Shown here: in pieces, positions 16,246-26,639 of the stretch
Position numbering within the stretch: position 1 is the first letter of the stretch
How the letters are laid out: each line of letters starts with the position of its first letter
Source of the DNA: HK1 sp965202875
GTDB taxonomy: Bacteria > Pseudomonadota > Gammaproteobacteria > HK1
Direction: 5' to 3'
NCBI GenBank assembly: GCA_965202875.1
Contig: OZ241870.1
Location: 2,046,001 to 2,110,000 of the forward strand
Length of the DNA stretch: 64,000 nucleotides
Made by a program: the position numbers and the translations under genes
Notes under the pieces: model-generated
Database searches by the model: none
Seen by the model: the letters and a program-made list of their open reading frames with translations, nothing else
What the model was told of the DNA's origin: nothing

Positions 16246-17523
16246 TTACGACCTTCCCCGGCCGGATCCGTCCTGCTGCAGAGACCGCTCCACGGCGATG
16301 GCGTTCTCTTCGAGTCCGAACGCGGCGTGCAGCGCCCTTATTCCAAGCTCAAGGTACTTCTCGTCGACGACCACCGAGATCTTGATCTCCGAGGTCGAGA
16401 TCATCTGGATGTTGATGTTTTCCGCAGCGAGTGCCTGGAACATCCGGCTGGCGATGCCCGCGTGGGAGCGCATGCCGACGCCGACAAGCGAAATCTTGAC
16501 GATGTGATCGTCACCGGTCACTTCTCTCGCCCCCCATTGTGATACCCGCCCCCTCACGATCTGCAGCGTCCGCTCGAAGTCGTTGCGCTGGACGGTGAAG
16601 GTGAAGTCGGTCGTCCCGTCCGCACCGGAGTTCTGCACGATCATGTCGACCTCGACGTTCTCGTCCGCGACCGGACCGAGGATCGAGTAGGCGACGCCCG
16701 GGCGGTCCTGCACGCCCATGACGGTGATCTTGGCCTCGTCGCGAGTGAATGCGATGCCGGAGATGAGGGGCTGTTCCATTGCGTCGTCCTCGACGTCGGG
16801 GCCGATGAGGGTGCCGGGGCCGTCCTCGAACGAGGAGAGCACGCGCAACGGCACCCCGTACTTGCTCGCGAATTCCACGGATCGGATCTGCAGCACCTTC
16901 GCCCCGAGGCTCGCGAGCTCCAGCATCTCCTCGAAGGTGAGCGAATCGAGGCGCCGCGCTTCCGGCACCATCCGGGGGTCGGTGGTGTAGACGCCGTCGA
17001 CGTCGGTGTAGATCCGGCACTCGCCGGCGCCGAGGGCGGCGGCGAGCGCCACCGCGGTGGTGTCGGAGCCGCCACGGCCGAGCGTGGTGATGTTGCCGTC
17101 CTCGTCCATGCCCTGGAAGCCGGCGACCACCACCACCCTCCCCGCTTCGAGATCCGTCCGGATGCGCTGGTGGCCGACATTGACGATGCGCGCCTTGTTG
17201 TGGGCGCCGTCGGTGCGGATATGGACCTGGTGGCCGGTGTACGAGCGCGCGGGACAGCCCTTCGCCTGCAACGCCATTGCGAGCAGCGCGATGGCCACCT
17301 GCTCGCCGGTCGAGAGGAGGACGTCGAGCTCGCGCGGGTCGGGGGGCTCCTGGACGCTCCGCGCGAGGCCGATGAGGCGGTCCGTCTCGCCGCTCATCGC
17401 GGAGACGACCACCACCACGTCGTCGCCCTCGTCGCGAAAGCGCTTCACCTTCGCCGCGACGTTGGCGATCCGTTCGAGGCTCCCCACCGAGGTGCCTCCG
17501 AACTTCTGGACGATCAGGGCCAT
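16246..17523 (-). CDS. lysC: aspartate kinase
   Basis: 425 residues. The N-terminal amino-acid kinase domain starts 'MALIVQKFGGTSVGSLERI' and includes 'TTLGRGGSDTTAVALAAALG' and 'CRIYTDVDGVYTTDPRMVPE'. The C-terminus has two ACT domains ('VMGVQDRPGVAYSILGPVAD', 'KISLVGVGMRSHAGIASRMF') for feedback by lysine or threonine. It phosphorylates aspartate at the head of lysine, threonine and methionine synthesis. It is monofunctional, with no homoserine dehydrogenase. Downstream of alaS with a 238-base gap. Confidence 0.97.
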   Translation of the reverse strand: MALIVQKFGGTSVGSLERIANVAAKVKRFRDEGDDVVVVVSAMSGETDRLIGLARSVQEPPDPRELDVLLSTGEQVAIALLAMALQAKGCPARSYTGHQVHIRTDGAHNKARIVNVGHQRIRTDLEAGRVVVVAGFQGMDEDGNITTLGRGGSDTTAVALAAALGAGECRIYTDVDGVYTTDPRMVPEARRLDSLTFEEMLELASLGAKVLQIRSVEFASKYGVPLRVLSSFEDGPGTLIGPDVEDDAMEQPLISGIAFTRDEAKITVMGVQDRPGVAYSILGPVADENVEVDMIVQNSGADGTTDFTFTVQRNDFERTLQIVRGRVSQWGAREVTGDDHIVKISLVGVGMRSHAGIASRMFQALAAENINIQMISTSEIKISVVVDEKYLELGIRALHAAFGLEENAIAVERSLQQDGSGRGRS

Positions 17524-17761
17524 GGCCGAAACGGAGCGTAGAACGATCGCCAGGGAACGGGCAGGGAGCGTGCGGACAACGCCGTGGCGCCGGAGACAGG
17601 CAGGCGCACGTGCGGATCGCTACGCCGCGGATCCGTGGGGAGTACACGAGTGAGGCCGCGATACCGGAGGGACACAGGGAGCGCACGCATGAAGCAGCGG
17701 CATCGGGGGCGTGGCGGAAGTGTCGGCAAGGGCCCCGAAGAACGCGGCCGAGAAGAGCGCC

Positions 17762-20380
17762 TCATGGTCGGGAGGCGTCTCCGCCCGCGAGCCGTTCGCG
17801 CACCCACCCCTGGACGGAGCGGATCGCCTGGTCCACCCGGGACGGATCGTTGCCGCCGGCCTGTGCGAGATCCGGTCGTCCGCCCCCGCGCCCGCCGATC
17901 TGGCGGGCGACATGGTTCGCGAGCATACCGGCCTCGATGCGATCGGTGTAGTCCCTGGTCACCCCGGCGACCAGGGCGACCTTCTCCGCCCGGACCGTCG
18001 CGAGCACCACCGCCGCGGATCCAAGCTTGTTCTTCAGCCGATCGACGGTCTCGCGCAACACCTTCGGGTCCGCGCCGTCGATCGTCGCGGCGAGCACCTT
18101 GAGCCCATCGACGTCGACCGCCCGCGCGGCGAGGTCGTCGCCGCGCGACGCCGCCACCCGGGCCTTCAGGCGTTCGAGGTCCCGCTCCAGCGCGCGGTTG
18201 CGCGCGAGCATCGCCTCGACCCGGTCCGCCACCGTCTCCGCGTCGGCCTTCATGCTGCCCGCGATCCGGCCGATCCGGTCTTCCATCGAATGCACCCACT
18301 CGAGCGCCCCCGCGCCGGTGAGCGCGACGATCCGGCGTACCCCGGCGGCGATACCGCCCTCGGAGACGATCTTGAACAGGCCGACATCCCCGGAGCGCAG
18401 GACGTGGGTGCCGCCGCACAGCTCGGCCGAGTAGTCGCCGATCGTGAGCACCCGGACCGGGTCGTCGTACTTCTCGCCGAAGAGGGCGACCGCTCCGCTC
18501 CGCTTCGCTTCGTCGAGGGGCATGACCTCGGTGCGCGCCTCGTCGTTGCCGAGGATCCACGAGGAGACCATCGCCTCGATACGCCGGAGCTCCTCCCGGG
18601 TCACCGGCTCGTAGTGGGTGAAGTCGAAGCGGAGACGGTCCGGCGCGACCAGGGAGCCTTTCTGCCGGACGTGCTCGCCCAGCACCGCGCGCAGCGCCGC
18701 GTGCAGCAGGTGGGTCGCGGAGTGGTTGCGGGCGGTCGCGCGGCGCGCGACCGCGTCCACCCGCGCCTCGACCGTGACCCCGACCGGGAGCTTGCCGCCG
18801 GTGACTACCCCGATATGGACGATCGCGTCGCCGTGGCGTTGCGTATCGGTGACCTCGAAACCGATCCCGCCGGCCGAGAGCCGGCCACGATCCCCGACTT
18901 GGCCGCCCGCCTCGGGGTAGAACGGCGTCTCGTCGAGCACCACCCAACCGTTTTCCTCCGGGGGAAGCGCCTGCACGCCGACCCCGCCGTGCAGCAGCGC
19001 GATGACCTTCGCCTTGCCGTCGAGGCGGTCGTAGCCGGTGAACGCGGATGCGCCGCCCACGTCGATTCCCGTTTCGTCGTCCGCCTTGAACCGGCTCGAC
19101 GCCCGCGCCCGCGCCCGCTGCCCCTCCATCGCGCGATCGAACTCTTCGAGGTCGACACCGAGCGAGCGCTCGCGCGCGACGTCCGCGGTCAGATCCACGG
19201 GGAAGCCGTAGGTGTCGTAGAGCCTGAACACCGTCTCGCCGGGGATCACCCCGCCTTCGAGCCCGTCGATCGCATCTTCGAGGACGCGCATCCCCTGGTC
19301 GAGGGTCCTGGCGAACTGCTCCTCCTCCTGGCGCAGCACCCGTTCGACCCGCTCGCGGCGGCGGCGCAGCTCCGGGTACGCATCGCCCATCTCGGCGTCG
19401 AGCGCCGCGACCATGCGCCAGAAGAAGGGATCGCCCACGCCCAGCCGATGGCCGTGGCGGATCGCGCGGCGGACGATCCGCCGCAGCACGTAGCCGCGTC
19501 CTTCGTTGGAGGGGACCACGCCGTCGGTGACCAGGAACGCGCAGGAGCGGACGTGATCGGCGACGACCCGTAGCGACTTGTCCTCGGGGTCTCCCGCCCC
19601 GGTGATCTCCGCCGCCGCGTCGATCAGGGTCCTGAAGAGGTCGGTCTCGTAGTTGCTGTGCACCCCCTGAAGCACCGCGGCCGCGCGCTCCAGCCCCATC
19701 CCGGTGTCCACGGAGGGTTTGGGCAGCGGCTCCATCGCACCGGAAGCGTCGCGGTTGAACTGCATGAACACGAGGTTCCACAGCTCGACGTAGCGGTCGC
19801 CGTCTTCGTCGGGGCTCCCCGGCGGCCCGCCGGGCACCTCGGGCCCGTGGTCGTAGAACACCTCCGAGCAGGGGCCGCAGGGGCCGGTGTCGCCCATCGC
19901 CCAGAAGTTGTCCTTCTCGCCGCAACGGGTGAAGCGGGCCGGGTCGATGCCGACGTCGTCGAACCAGATCCGGGCTGCCTCGTCGTCGCTCTCGTACACC
20001 GTCACCCACAGCTTCTCCGGGGGCAGCCCGAGCACGCCGGTCAGGAGCTCCCAGCAGTAGCGGATCGCGTCACGCTTGAAGTAGTCGCCGAAGCTGAAGT
20101 TGCCGAGCATCTCGAAGAAGGTGTGGTGGCGTGCGGTGTAGCCGACGTTCTCCAGATCGTTGTGCTTGCCGCCGGCGCGCACGCAGCGCTGCGCGGTGGT
20201 GGCCCGGGAATACGCGCGCCGTTCGGCGCCGAGGAAGACATCCTTGAACTGCACCATGCCCGAATTGGTGAACAGCAGGGTCGGATCGTTGCCGGGCACC
20301 AGCGGGCTGCTCGGCACGATCTCGTGGCCACGGTCGCGGAAGTATTCGAGAAAGGTCCGTCTGAGCTCGTTGCTGTTCAT
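17762..20380 (-). CDS. alaS: alanyl-tRNA synthetase
   Basis: 872 residues with the full AlaRS layout. The class II catalytic core is at the N-terminus ('RRTFLEYFRDRGHEIVPSSP', 'LLFTNSGMVQFKDVFLG'), then the tRNA-recognition region. The editing domain has zinc ligands in 'NHSATHLLHAALRAVLGEHV' and 'AELCGGTHVLRSGDVGLF'. The C-terminal DHHA1-like domain ends 'GGGRPDLAQAGG'. It lies between recX and lysC, the usual gammaproteobacterial order. Confidence 0.97.
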   Translation of the reverse strand: MNSNELRRTFLEYFRDRGHEIVPSSPLVPGNDPTLLFTNSGMVQFKDVFLGAERRAYSRATTAQRCVRAGGKHNDLENVGYTARHHTFFEMLGNFSFGDYFKRDAIRYCWELLTGVLGLPPEKLWVTVYESDDEAARIWFDDVGIDPARFTRCGEKDNFWAMGDTGPCGPCSEVFYDHGPEVPGGPPGSPDEDGDRYVELWNLVFMQFNRDASGAMEPLPKPSVDTGMGLERAAAVLQGVHSNYETDLFRTLIDAAAEITGAGDPEDKSLRVVADHVRSCAFLVTDGVVPSNEGRGYVLRRIVRRAIRHGHRLGVGDPFFWRMVAALDAEMGDAYPELRRRRERVERVLRQEEEQFARTLDQGMRVLEDAIDGLEGGVIPGETVFRLYDTYGFPVDLTADVARERSLGVDLEEFDRAMEGQRARARASSRFKADDETGIDVGGASAFTGYDRLDGKAKVIALLHGGVGVQALPPEENGWVVLDETPFYPEAGGQVGDRGRLSAGGIGFEVTDTQRHGDAIVHIGVVTGGKLPVGVTVEARVDAVARRATARNHSATHLLHAALRAVLGEHVRQKGSLVAPDRLRFDFTHYEPVTREELRRIEAMVSSWILGNDEARTEVMPLDEAKRSGAVALFGEKYDDPVRVLTIGDYSAELCGGTHVLRSGDVGLFKIVSEGGIAAGVRRIVALTGAGALEWVHSMEDRIGRIAGSMKADAETVADRVEAMLARNRALERDLERLKARVAASRGDDLAARAVDVDGLKVLAATIDGADPKVLRETVDRLKNKLGSAAVVLATVRAEKVALVAGVTRDYTDRIEAGMLANHVARQIGGRGGGRPDLAQAGGNDPSRVDQAIRSVQGWVRERLAGGDASRP

Positions 20381-20583
20381 CCGATGACTGCCTGTACGTC
20401 CGAGGGTTGGCTCTGCATCCGTTGACCACGGGGCCCTGACGCCAAGGGAGCGGTGTCAGGCGCCGGCGCTGGAAGAGGCGGCGGCGCCTGTGTCCGTCCA
20501 CGTCACGTCCGCCGTCCTTCGCCGCCTGCGCCCGACTACGCTCAGCCCCCCTTCACGGAGAGATTGTGGCTCCGCGGCCACCG

Positions 20584-21032
20584 TCAAGGAGGAGGCCCGA
20601 GCGCCGATCGTATCTGTTCCCGCGTAAATCCGCGCCGCTCGAGGAAGCGTGCCTGGCGGACCCATTCCCGGTGCTCGGCAGGCATCGCTTCGCCGAAGCG
20701 CCTGGCGCGCTCGTGCGACGCCCGTTCGGACCAGAACCCCGGGGGCCGGTCGAGGGCCTTCTGCGCCGTTGCGCCGTCGACGCCGCGCTGCCGAAGCTCC
20801 TCGCCGATGCGCAACGGGCCATGGCCGCGGCCGATCCGGGAATCGGCGTAGTGCTCGGTGAACCGTTCCTCGCTGAGGACCCCCTCCGCTTCGAGCGCCG
20901 CGAGCACCCGTTCGACCGCGCCTGTATCGCCGCCGCCCGCGGTGAGTTTGAGCGCGAGTTCGCCGCGTGCATGCTCGCGGCGCGCGAGCAGCTTGATCGC
21001 CCGCGCCCGGAGCTCCGACTCGTACCCGCCGC

Positions 21033-21036
<4 letters not shown>
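20584..21036 (-). CDS. recX: regulatory protein RecX, apparent CTG start
   Basis: About 150 residues of three-helix RecX repeats: 'RARAIKLLARREHARGELAL', 'GVLSEERFTEHYADSRIGRG', 'ELRQRGVDGATAQKALD', ending 'FLERRGFTREQIRSAL'. RecX binds RecA filaments and limits their activity. The conserved N-terminus begins right at the recA stop. The only start-like codon there is CTG at 21036-21034, overlapping recA's TGA as CTGA. The nearest in-frame ATG is deep inside recA and would give an unnatural N-terminus. Translation is probably coupled to recA. Confidence 0.85.
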
Positions 21037-22058
<1,022 letters not shown>

Positions 22059-22283
22059 TCCGGACCTCCTGCTGCCTGGGGAGAATTCAAGCGAACGTCG
22101 CGGATTATTCCACAGCCGCCCGGAACCGACCTAGCGACCCGGGGCGCGAAGGGACGTCGAACGGGGGCGCCGGGACTGTACGCCCGCGGTTCGATTCTGC
22201 TCCCGGGTATCCGCATCCGCCGGTTGGCGACTCCGTCCGGTCGGGCGGTCTTCCCGTGATGGCCACCCGGCGGCCACGGGCGG

Positions 22284-23033
22284 TTACAGCACGTTGCAGG
22301 GCCGGCGCAGGGTGCGCCACATGTGGGAGGCCGGGGTGTTGTCGTTGCCCAGGCCCTCGGGCGGCTGCCGGAAGTGGCGGCCGACGACGTCCTCGAACTG
22401 GTCGAGCTCGACCTCCACGTCGGGGTCGAACGAGTACAGGTCGTTCACGCAGATCATGCGCGCCGACATGTACCAGCGGTGCTTCCGCGCCCGCTCGTAG
22501 TCGGCCACGATGTAGGGCTCGGGCCGGTAGTCGTCGCCGAACAGGGTCCGGTAGAGCTCGGGGTACTCGTACCCGACCGATTCGTCGGGGAAGAACCGCA
22601 ACGCCTGGTGCATCCGGATCGCCCAGCTCACCTCCTCGTCCACGTAGGGCTCGATGAGCTGCGCGCCCCAGTAGCCGTGGTCGGCGCGGATGAACCCGAC
22701 CACCGCGACGTCGTGGAGCAGGCAGGCGAGCACCATCTTCTCCGGCAGGCCGTTCTTCTGCGCGAGGTGGGCGCTCTGGAGCAGGTGGGCGCAGGCCGGA
22801 GCGAAGCGCAGGCGGAAGAAGTCGAGCAGGGTGGGCTTCTCCGGCATGGGCGGCAGGCGGGGATCCTCGCCCATGAGCACGCGGGCACCGGTCGGGCGGT
22901 TGCTGCCGAGGGTGCGTTCGCCGTCGGCGAGGTGGTAGAGGAGGGACTTGGCGACGATACGCTCGCCGAGCTCCTGCATCTGCCGGTGCTCCAGCGCGTC
23001 GGCGCGATCGGACGGCGAGGGTGCGGTGCTCAT
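22284..23033 (-). CDS. HD-domain protein, putative metal-dependent hydrolase or oxygenase
   Basis: 249 residues from the ATG at 23033, preceded by GGAGG. An HD-type metal site is visible: His83 or His89 in 'CAHLLQSAHL', the His-Asp pair in 'ACLLHDVAVV' (107-108), His119 in 'RADHGYWGAQLIEPY', and His142. The spacing resembles di-iron HD proteins of the PhnZ/MIOX type as well as ordinary HD hydrolases; the sequence alone does not decide. It is last in the co-directional hydantoinase cluster. A small ORF's stop overlaps its ATG (ATGA), so it is likely co-translated. Confidence 0.7.
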   Translation of the reverse strand: MSTAPSPSDRADALEHRQMQELGERIVAKSLLYHLADGERTLGSNRPTGARVLMGEDPRLPPMPEKPTLLDFFRLRFAPACAHLLQSAHLAQKNGLPEKMVLACLLHDVAVVGFIRADHGYWGAQLIEPYVDEEVSWAIRMHQALRFFPDESVGYEYPELYRTLFGDDYRPEPYIVADYERARKHRWYMSARMICVNDLYSFDPDVEVELDQFEDVVGRHFRQPPEGLGNDNTPASHMWRTLRRPCNVL

Positions 23034-23314
23034 CGGATTTCCTCCCAACCCGGCATCGCCGGAACCAAGCGCCTGTCATGAACCTGAGAGCGGCGCGTCC
23101 CGCCCGCTTTGCCATGTGGCGGGCTTTGCACAAGGTCTTGAGCGACACCCGCCCCCGACTCCCATCGGGGGACGACCAGGAGGTGGGGCTGGATTGCTTT
23201 TCCGAAGACTGTGCCGCCACAAGGAACCACACCCTCGTCGAGCGCTTCGCCTCTCGCTTCGAGGCCGCGGGCGATGCGGAGGGTATCGAAGGTGCAAGAC
23301 GTGGCGGCGCTCAA
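23030..23314 (-). CDS. small ORF with DUF1640-like N-terminus, degenerate
   Basis: 94 codons starting TTG, overlapping the stop of the preceding frame. The first 20 or so residues, 'TFDTLRIARGLEARG', resemble the start of DUF1640 coiled-coil proteins, two other copies of which lie at 40896-41288. After that the sequence is not coiled-coil and looks like readthrough of non-coding DNA. Its TGA overlaps the start of the HD-domain gene. Probably a degenerate remnant, although translation could couple to its neighbour. Confidence 0.45.
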   Translation of the reverse strand: MSAATSCTFDTLRIARGLEARGEALDEGVVPCGGTVFGKAIQPHLLVVPRWESGAGVAQDLVQSPPHGKAGGTRRSQVHDRRLVPAMPGWEEIR

Positions 23315-23588
23315 TCGGCGCCGGACGGTTCCAGGCGCCCCCGGCTGGCAAGCGCTTCCCGAACGGCCGCGGCAGCTTCCCGAACGGCAGTGACGGCTTC
23401 GCGCAGTCCGTCGATCATGCCCTCGATCCGTGCCATGCGTTCGCGCAGGTCGGCGTGATCGCGTTCCAGCCGGTCGATACGGGACTCGATCCGGTCGAAC
23501 CGTGTATTGAGCCGGGCGCGCTTTGATGGAGGATCGGGCCGGTGAGTGCGGCCCCGGTGCCGATCATGGTGAAGAATTCGGCAGACAT
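23311..23588 (-). pseudogene. small membrane-anchored coiled-coil protein, frameshifted
   Basis: The ATG at 23588 opens 'MSAEFFTMIGTGAALTGPIL', a short hydrophobic anchor. About twenty codons in, the reading must change frame to continue as 'NTRFDRIESRIDRLERDHAD', then 'LRERMARIEGMIDGLREAVT', a long heptad coiled coil ending at 23311. The two halves fit one known type of small anchored coiled-coil protein. One base lost or gained near 23510-23545 explains the split, and a sequencing error is possible. It is downstream of hyuB. Confidence 0.6.
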
Positions 23589-23618
23589 GGCGGTTCCCCT
23601 GAATGATGTCCGTCGAAT

Positions 23619-25916
23619 CTATGCCGGACGCCGGGGCGAGTGCAATACGGCGGACGAAGCCTGGCCCGCCGACTCCAGCATTCCCGCCGCACACGAGCGG
23701 AACGCCGACTCGGAGGCGATCTCGATCTGCGCTCCCGGCGGCAGGCTGCCATTGCCGTTCGACGTACCCGTACGCTGCACTCGAGCGCCGTTCGACTTCA
23801 GCTCGCCCAGGACCTCGATGCCGCCGCCGTTGCGGCGGTGGCGCCGGACGTCGAAGCTCCAGTCGTTGCCGAGACGTTCGTTGAGCAGCGCCACCAGATC
23901 CTCTACCGAGGGAGCGCCCTCTACCGAGGGCGAGTCGGGATGGGATGCGGTCCGAGGTGGCGAACCGTGCCGCGCGGTGGCGCCGGAGGGTTCGGTCGGG
24001 CCGACAGGCCCGCGACCGGCAGGCCCGCGCTTTCCGGGATTGGTGGCGGTCGGACGATCCGCGGCGCTCGCGGCCGGTGAGGTCCGCGGCGCCCGGTGCG
24101 TTCCGTCTCCACCCCGTTCGGCCGGCGCGGGGCTCGACTCCCCCCGCCGGGGATCGGCGCGCATCCGCGACCGCAGCGCCTCGGTGGCCGGCACATCGAC
24201 GGTCTCGCGTTCCAGGTCCACCACCACACCGTACGCCTGCTTCGCGTGCTCGACGGTGCAGAAGTCGTCGAGCACGTCTTCGAGCACCTTCTCCGCCGGG
24301 CGGTCGAGCGGGTCCCCGTAGCCGCCTCCGCAGGGGCCGTAGAACGCCATCACGTCGCCCTCGGAGACCCGCAGGCCGGCGAACTTCGCGGGCATGTCGG
24401 TCACGTCGCCGGGACGGGCCGCGTTGTAGATCTCGACCGCGCCGCACTGGCCCTCGCCGCCGCCGAAGATGCCCCACGGCACGTCGGTGTGGCGGTCGCA
24501 CTCGTGGGTGATGAACCCGTCGGTCAGAATGCGCTGCTTCTTCACCACCCCGAGGCCGCCGCGGAACCGGCCCGCCCCCGGCATCACGTCGTCGCGCAGC
24601 TCGTAGCGGTCGCAGATCATCGGCAGGTGGATCGCGAGATCCTCCAGCGGGTTGTTGCGGGTGTTGGCCATCAGGCTGTCGATGCTGTCGGGGCCGTCCG
24701 ACGCGGGGCGCCCGCCGTAGGAGCCTTCGTTCACCTCCAGGAACACCCAGTACTCGCCGTCCGGCTTCACCCCGGAATAGGCGGCGAAGGACAGGGTCGC
24801 CGAGCTGCCGGCGATGACGTCGTTCGGCAACACCGGCGCCAGCGCCTTGTAGATGAGGTCGATCACGCGGTTGATCTGCGAGAAGCGGGCCTCGGCCGCG
24901 GCCGGGAAGTTGGGGTTGTAGATCGAACCCTTCGGGGCGATCACGTCGATGGGCCGGAACGACCCCTGGTTCGACGGAACCTTGATCTCGCTCGTCTCCG
25001 CATCGAGCAGCAGCGAGCGGATGGCGCAGAAGCAGGCGACCTTGGTGGAGCCTTCGAACGGCACGTTGAACCCGGTCTCGACCTGGTCCGCGGAGCCGGT
25101 GAGGTCGATCTCGATGCCGTCGCCCTTCACCCGCACGCACACCTTGATCGGCAGCCGCACGTCGCGGTTCCTGCCGTCGTCGTCGAGGAAGCCCTCGGCG
25201 CGGTACTCGCCGTCGGGGATCTCCGCGATGCGCTGGCGCAGCACCCGCTCGGTGTAGTCCATGAGCTGGCGGGTCGCGGCGAGCACGGTGTCCATCCCGT
25301 AGCGCTCCAGCAGCTCGTTGAAGCGGCGCACCCCGAGCCGCGCGGAGGCGATCTGGGCGTCGAGATCGTCCTGGAGCTGGCGCGCGGCGCGGCTGTTGCG
25401 GCGGATGTACTCCCACAGGGCCTCGTTGCGCCGGCCCTCCTCGTAGAGCTTGGTGCCCGCGAACAGCATGCCCTCGGCGTATACGTCCGGGATGTCGATG
25501 ATGAGCCCCGGGGTCGCCGCCCCGATGTCGAGGTGGTGGGCGGTGTTGGCGGAGAACGCCACCAGCTCGCCCTGGTGGAACACCGGGATGACGATGCCGA
25601 TGTCCGGGGAGTGGCTCGCGCCGTGGTAGGGGTGGTTGTGGATGACCACGTCACCGTCGTTCCACCGGCCGCCCTGGAGGGTCTCCCGGATCCCCGCCAG
25701 GTAGCCGGGCAGGGAGCCGATGTGCAGCGGCGTCGACTCCGACTCGCACAGGGTGTTGAAGTCGGTGTCGAACAGCCCCGCCCCGAGATCCTGGGATTCG
25801 CGGATGATCGAGGAGAACGACATCCGGTACAGGATGTGTCCCATCTCCTCCGCGATGGTGTCCAGCGCGCCGCTGATGACCTGCAACGTGATGGGGTCGA
25901 GCTCCTGGTTCGTCAT
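23619..25916 (-). CDS. hyuB: hydantoinase/oxoprolinase subunit B with an added C-terminal domain
   Basis: 765 residues from the ATG at 25916. The HyuB core spans about 1-575: 'DPITLQVISGALDTIAEEMG', 'DVVIHNHPYHGASHSPDIGI', 'NTRNNPLEDLAIHLPMICDR', 'GPCGGGYGDPLDRP'. With HyuA it carries out ATP-dependent opening of hydantoin-like rings (N-methylhydantoinase/oxoprolinase class). After a Pro/Ala/Gly-rich linker an extra domain (about 670-750: 'LNERLGNDWSFDVRRHRRNG', 'GGIEVLGELKSNGARVQRTG') resembles the separate protein at 30678-31166. It is separated from hyuA by an inserted AT-rich module. Confidence 0.92.
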   Translation of the reverse strand: MTNQELDPITLQVISGALDTIAEEMGHILYRMSFSSIIRESQDLGAGLFDTDFNTLCESESTPLHIGSLPGYLAGIRETLQGGRWNDGDVVIHNHPYHGASHSPDIGIVIPVFHQGELVAFSANTAHHLDIGAATPGLIIDIPDVYAEGMLFAGTKLYEEGRRNEALWEYIRRNSRAARQLQDDLDAQIASARLGVRRFNELLERYGMDTVLAATRQLMDYTERVLRQRIAEIPDGEYRAEGFLDDDGRNRDVRLPIKVCVRVKGDGIEIDLTGSADQVETGFNVPFEGSTKVACFCAIRSLLLDAETSEIKVPSNQGSFRPIDVIAPKGSIYNPNFPAAAEARFSQINRVIDLIYKALAPVLPNDVIAGSSATLSFAAYSGVKPDGEYWVFLEVNEGSYGGRPASDGPDSIDSLMANTRNNPLEDLAIHLPMICDRYELRDDVMPGAGRFRGGLGVVKKQRILTDGFITHECDRHTDVPWGIFGGGEGQCGAVEIYNAARPGDVTDMPAKFAGLRVSEGDVMAFYGPCGGGYGDPLDRPAEKVLEDVLDDFCTVEHAKQAYGVVVDLERETVDVPATEALRSRMRADPRRGESSPAPAERGGDGTHRAPRTSPAASAADRPTATNPGKRGPAGRGPVGPTEPSGATARHGSPPRTASHPDSPSVEGAPSVEDLVALLNERLGNDWSFDVRRHRRNGGGIEVLGELKSNGARVQRTGTSNGNGSLPPGAQIEIASESAFRSCAAGMLESAGQASSAVLHSPRRPA

Positions 25917-26125
25917 GTTCCGGACTCCCCTCGACGTATCTCGATCCTGCAAACCGTTCCTGTTCCCGCAACGGACGAACCTGTCTCGAAACCGGATTTC
26001 ATGGTATCCATGTCCGGAGTATGCTCGCCACCCCGCCGTCCCGCGCGCGCTACATCGACATGCCGCGTCTCCTGGAGTGTCTGGACGCGGATCGGACTCA
26101 CGGACGCGCGGGCACTACGCAGAGC

Positions 26126-26353
26126 TCAACGCTCCGACGCCCGATGATGTCTCAGTACAGGGGCCAGTGCCCGCAGGGCCTCGTTGACGGCCGCGCTGTC
26201 GGGAAACACGTCAAGAACCTCCGGCGAGATGACGACCACGTTCGCGCCGCGCGCGTACTTTTGCGCGGTGACGCCTCGCGTCCCTTGGGAGAAATCGTAC
26301 TCCGGGCGTATGGTGTCCTTATCCTCGGCCATACCGTCACTTCGTGTCTTCAT
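26126..26353 (-). CDS. antitoxin-like partner of BrnT
   Basis: 75 residues from the ATG at 26353, with AAAGGAGG upstream. The sequence 'IRPEYDFSQGTRGVTAQKYA', then 'GANVVVISPEVLDVFPDSAA', belongs to a widespread small protein type with a 'YDFS.G.RG' motif found beside toxin genes. It overlaps the toxin's 3' end by 17 bases, typical of toxin-antitoxin operons. It is not a standard BrnA, so antitoxin function is inferred from position. Confidence 0.7.
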   Translation of the reverse strand: MKTRSDGMAEDKDTIRPEYDFSQGTRGVTAQKYARGANVVVISPEVLDVFPDSAAVNEALRALAPVLRHHRASER

Positions 26354-26624
26354 ATTGCCTCCTTTCGTGCCGTGTGGCCAGCCGCGCACTGATCAAGCGC
26401 GTCCTTGGCGGGCGTTCCGCATGACTGACGACAAGCATCCGCCGACGGGACGACATGCCCAACACGAGAAAGCGCTCCTCCTCGTGGGAGTGATCGGGAT
26501 CCGGCAACAGAATCGCCAGCGGGTCGCCGAATACGGTTGAAGCTTCCTCGAACGAGATGCCGTGACGCCGAACATTCACTTCGGCCTTGGCATCGTCCCA
26601 CTCGAACTCGTAGCCCGTGAGCAT
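26337..26624 (-). CDS. brnT: BrnT family ribonuclease toxin
   Basis: 95 residues: 'YEFEWDDAKAEVNVRRHGIS', 'FEEASTVFGDPLAI', 'RFLVLGMSSRRRMLVVSHAE' and 'TRLISARLATRHERRQYE' make a complete BrnT (RelE-fold) toxin. BrnT toxins cleave RNA and are neutralised by the product of the following gene. First gene of a two-gene module placed inside the hydantoinase cluster. Confidence 0.9.
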   Translation of the reverse strand: MLTGYEFEWDDAKAEVNVRRHGISFEEASTVFGDPLAILLPDPDHSHEEERFLVLGMSSRRRMLVVSHAERPPRTRLISARLATRHERRQYEDTK

Positions 26625-26639
26625 TGGTATTCAGCGTTG

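Noticed and set aside
22059..22283. LexA box upstream of recA
   Set aside because: No CTGT-N8-ACAG palindrome; a GTTC-type half site near 22085-22100 is too incomplete to call.
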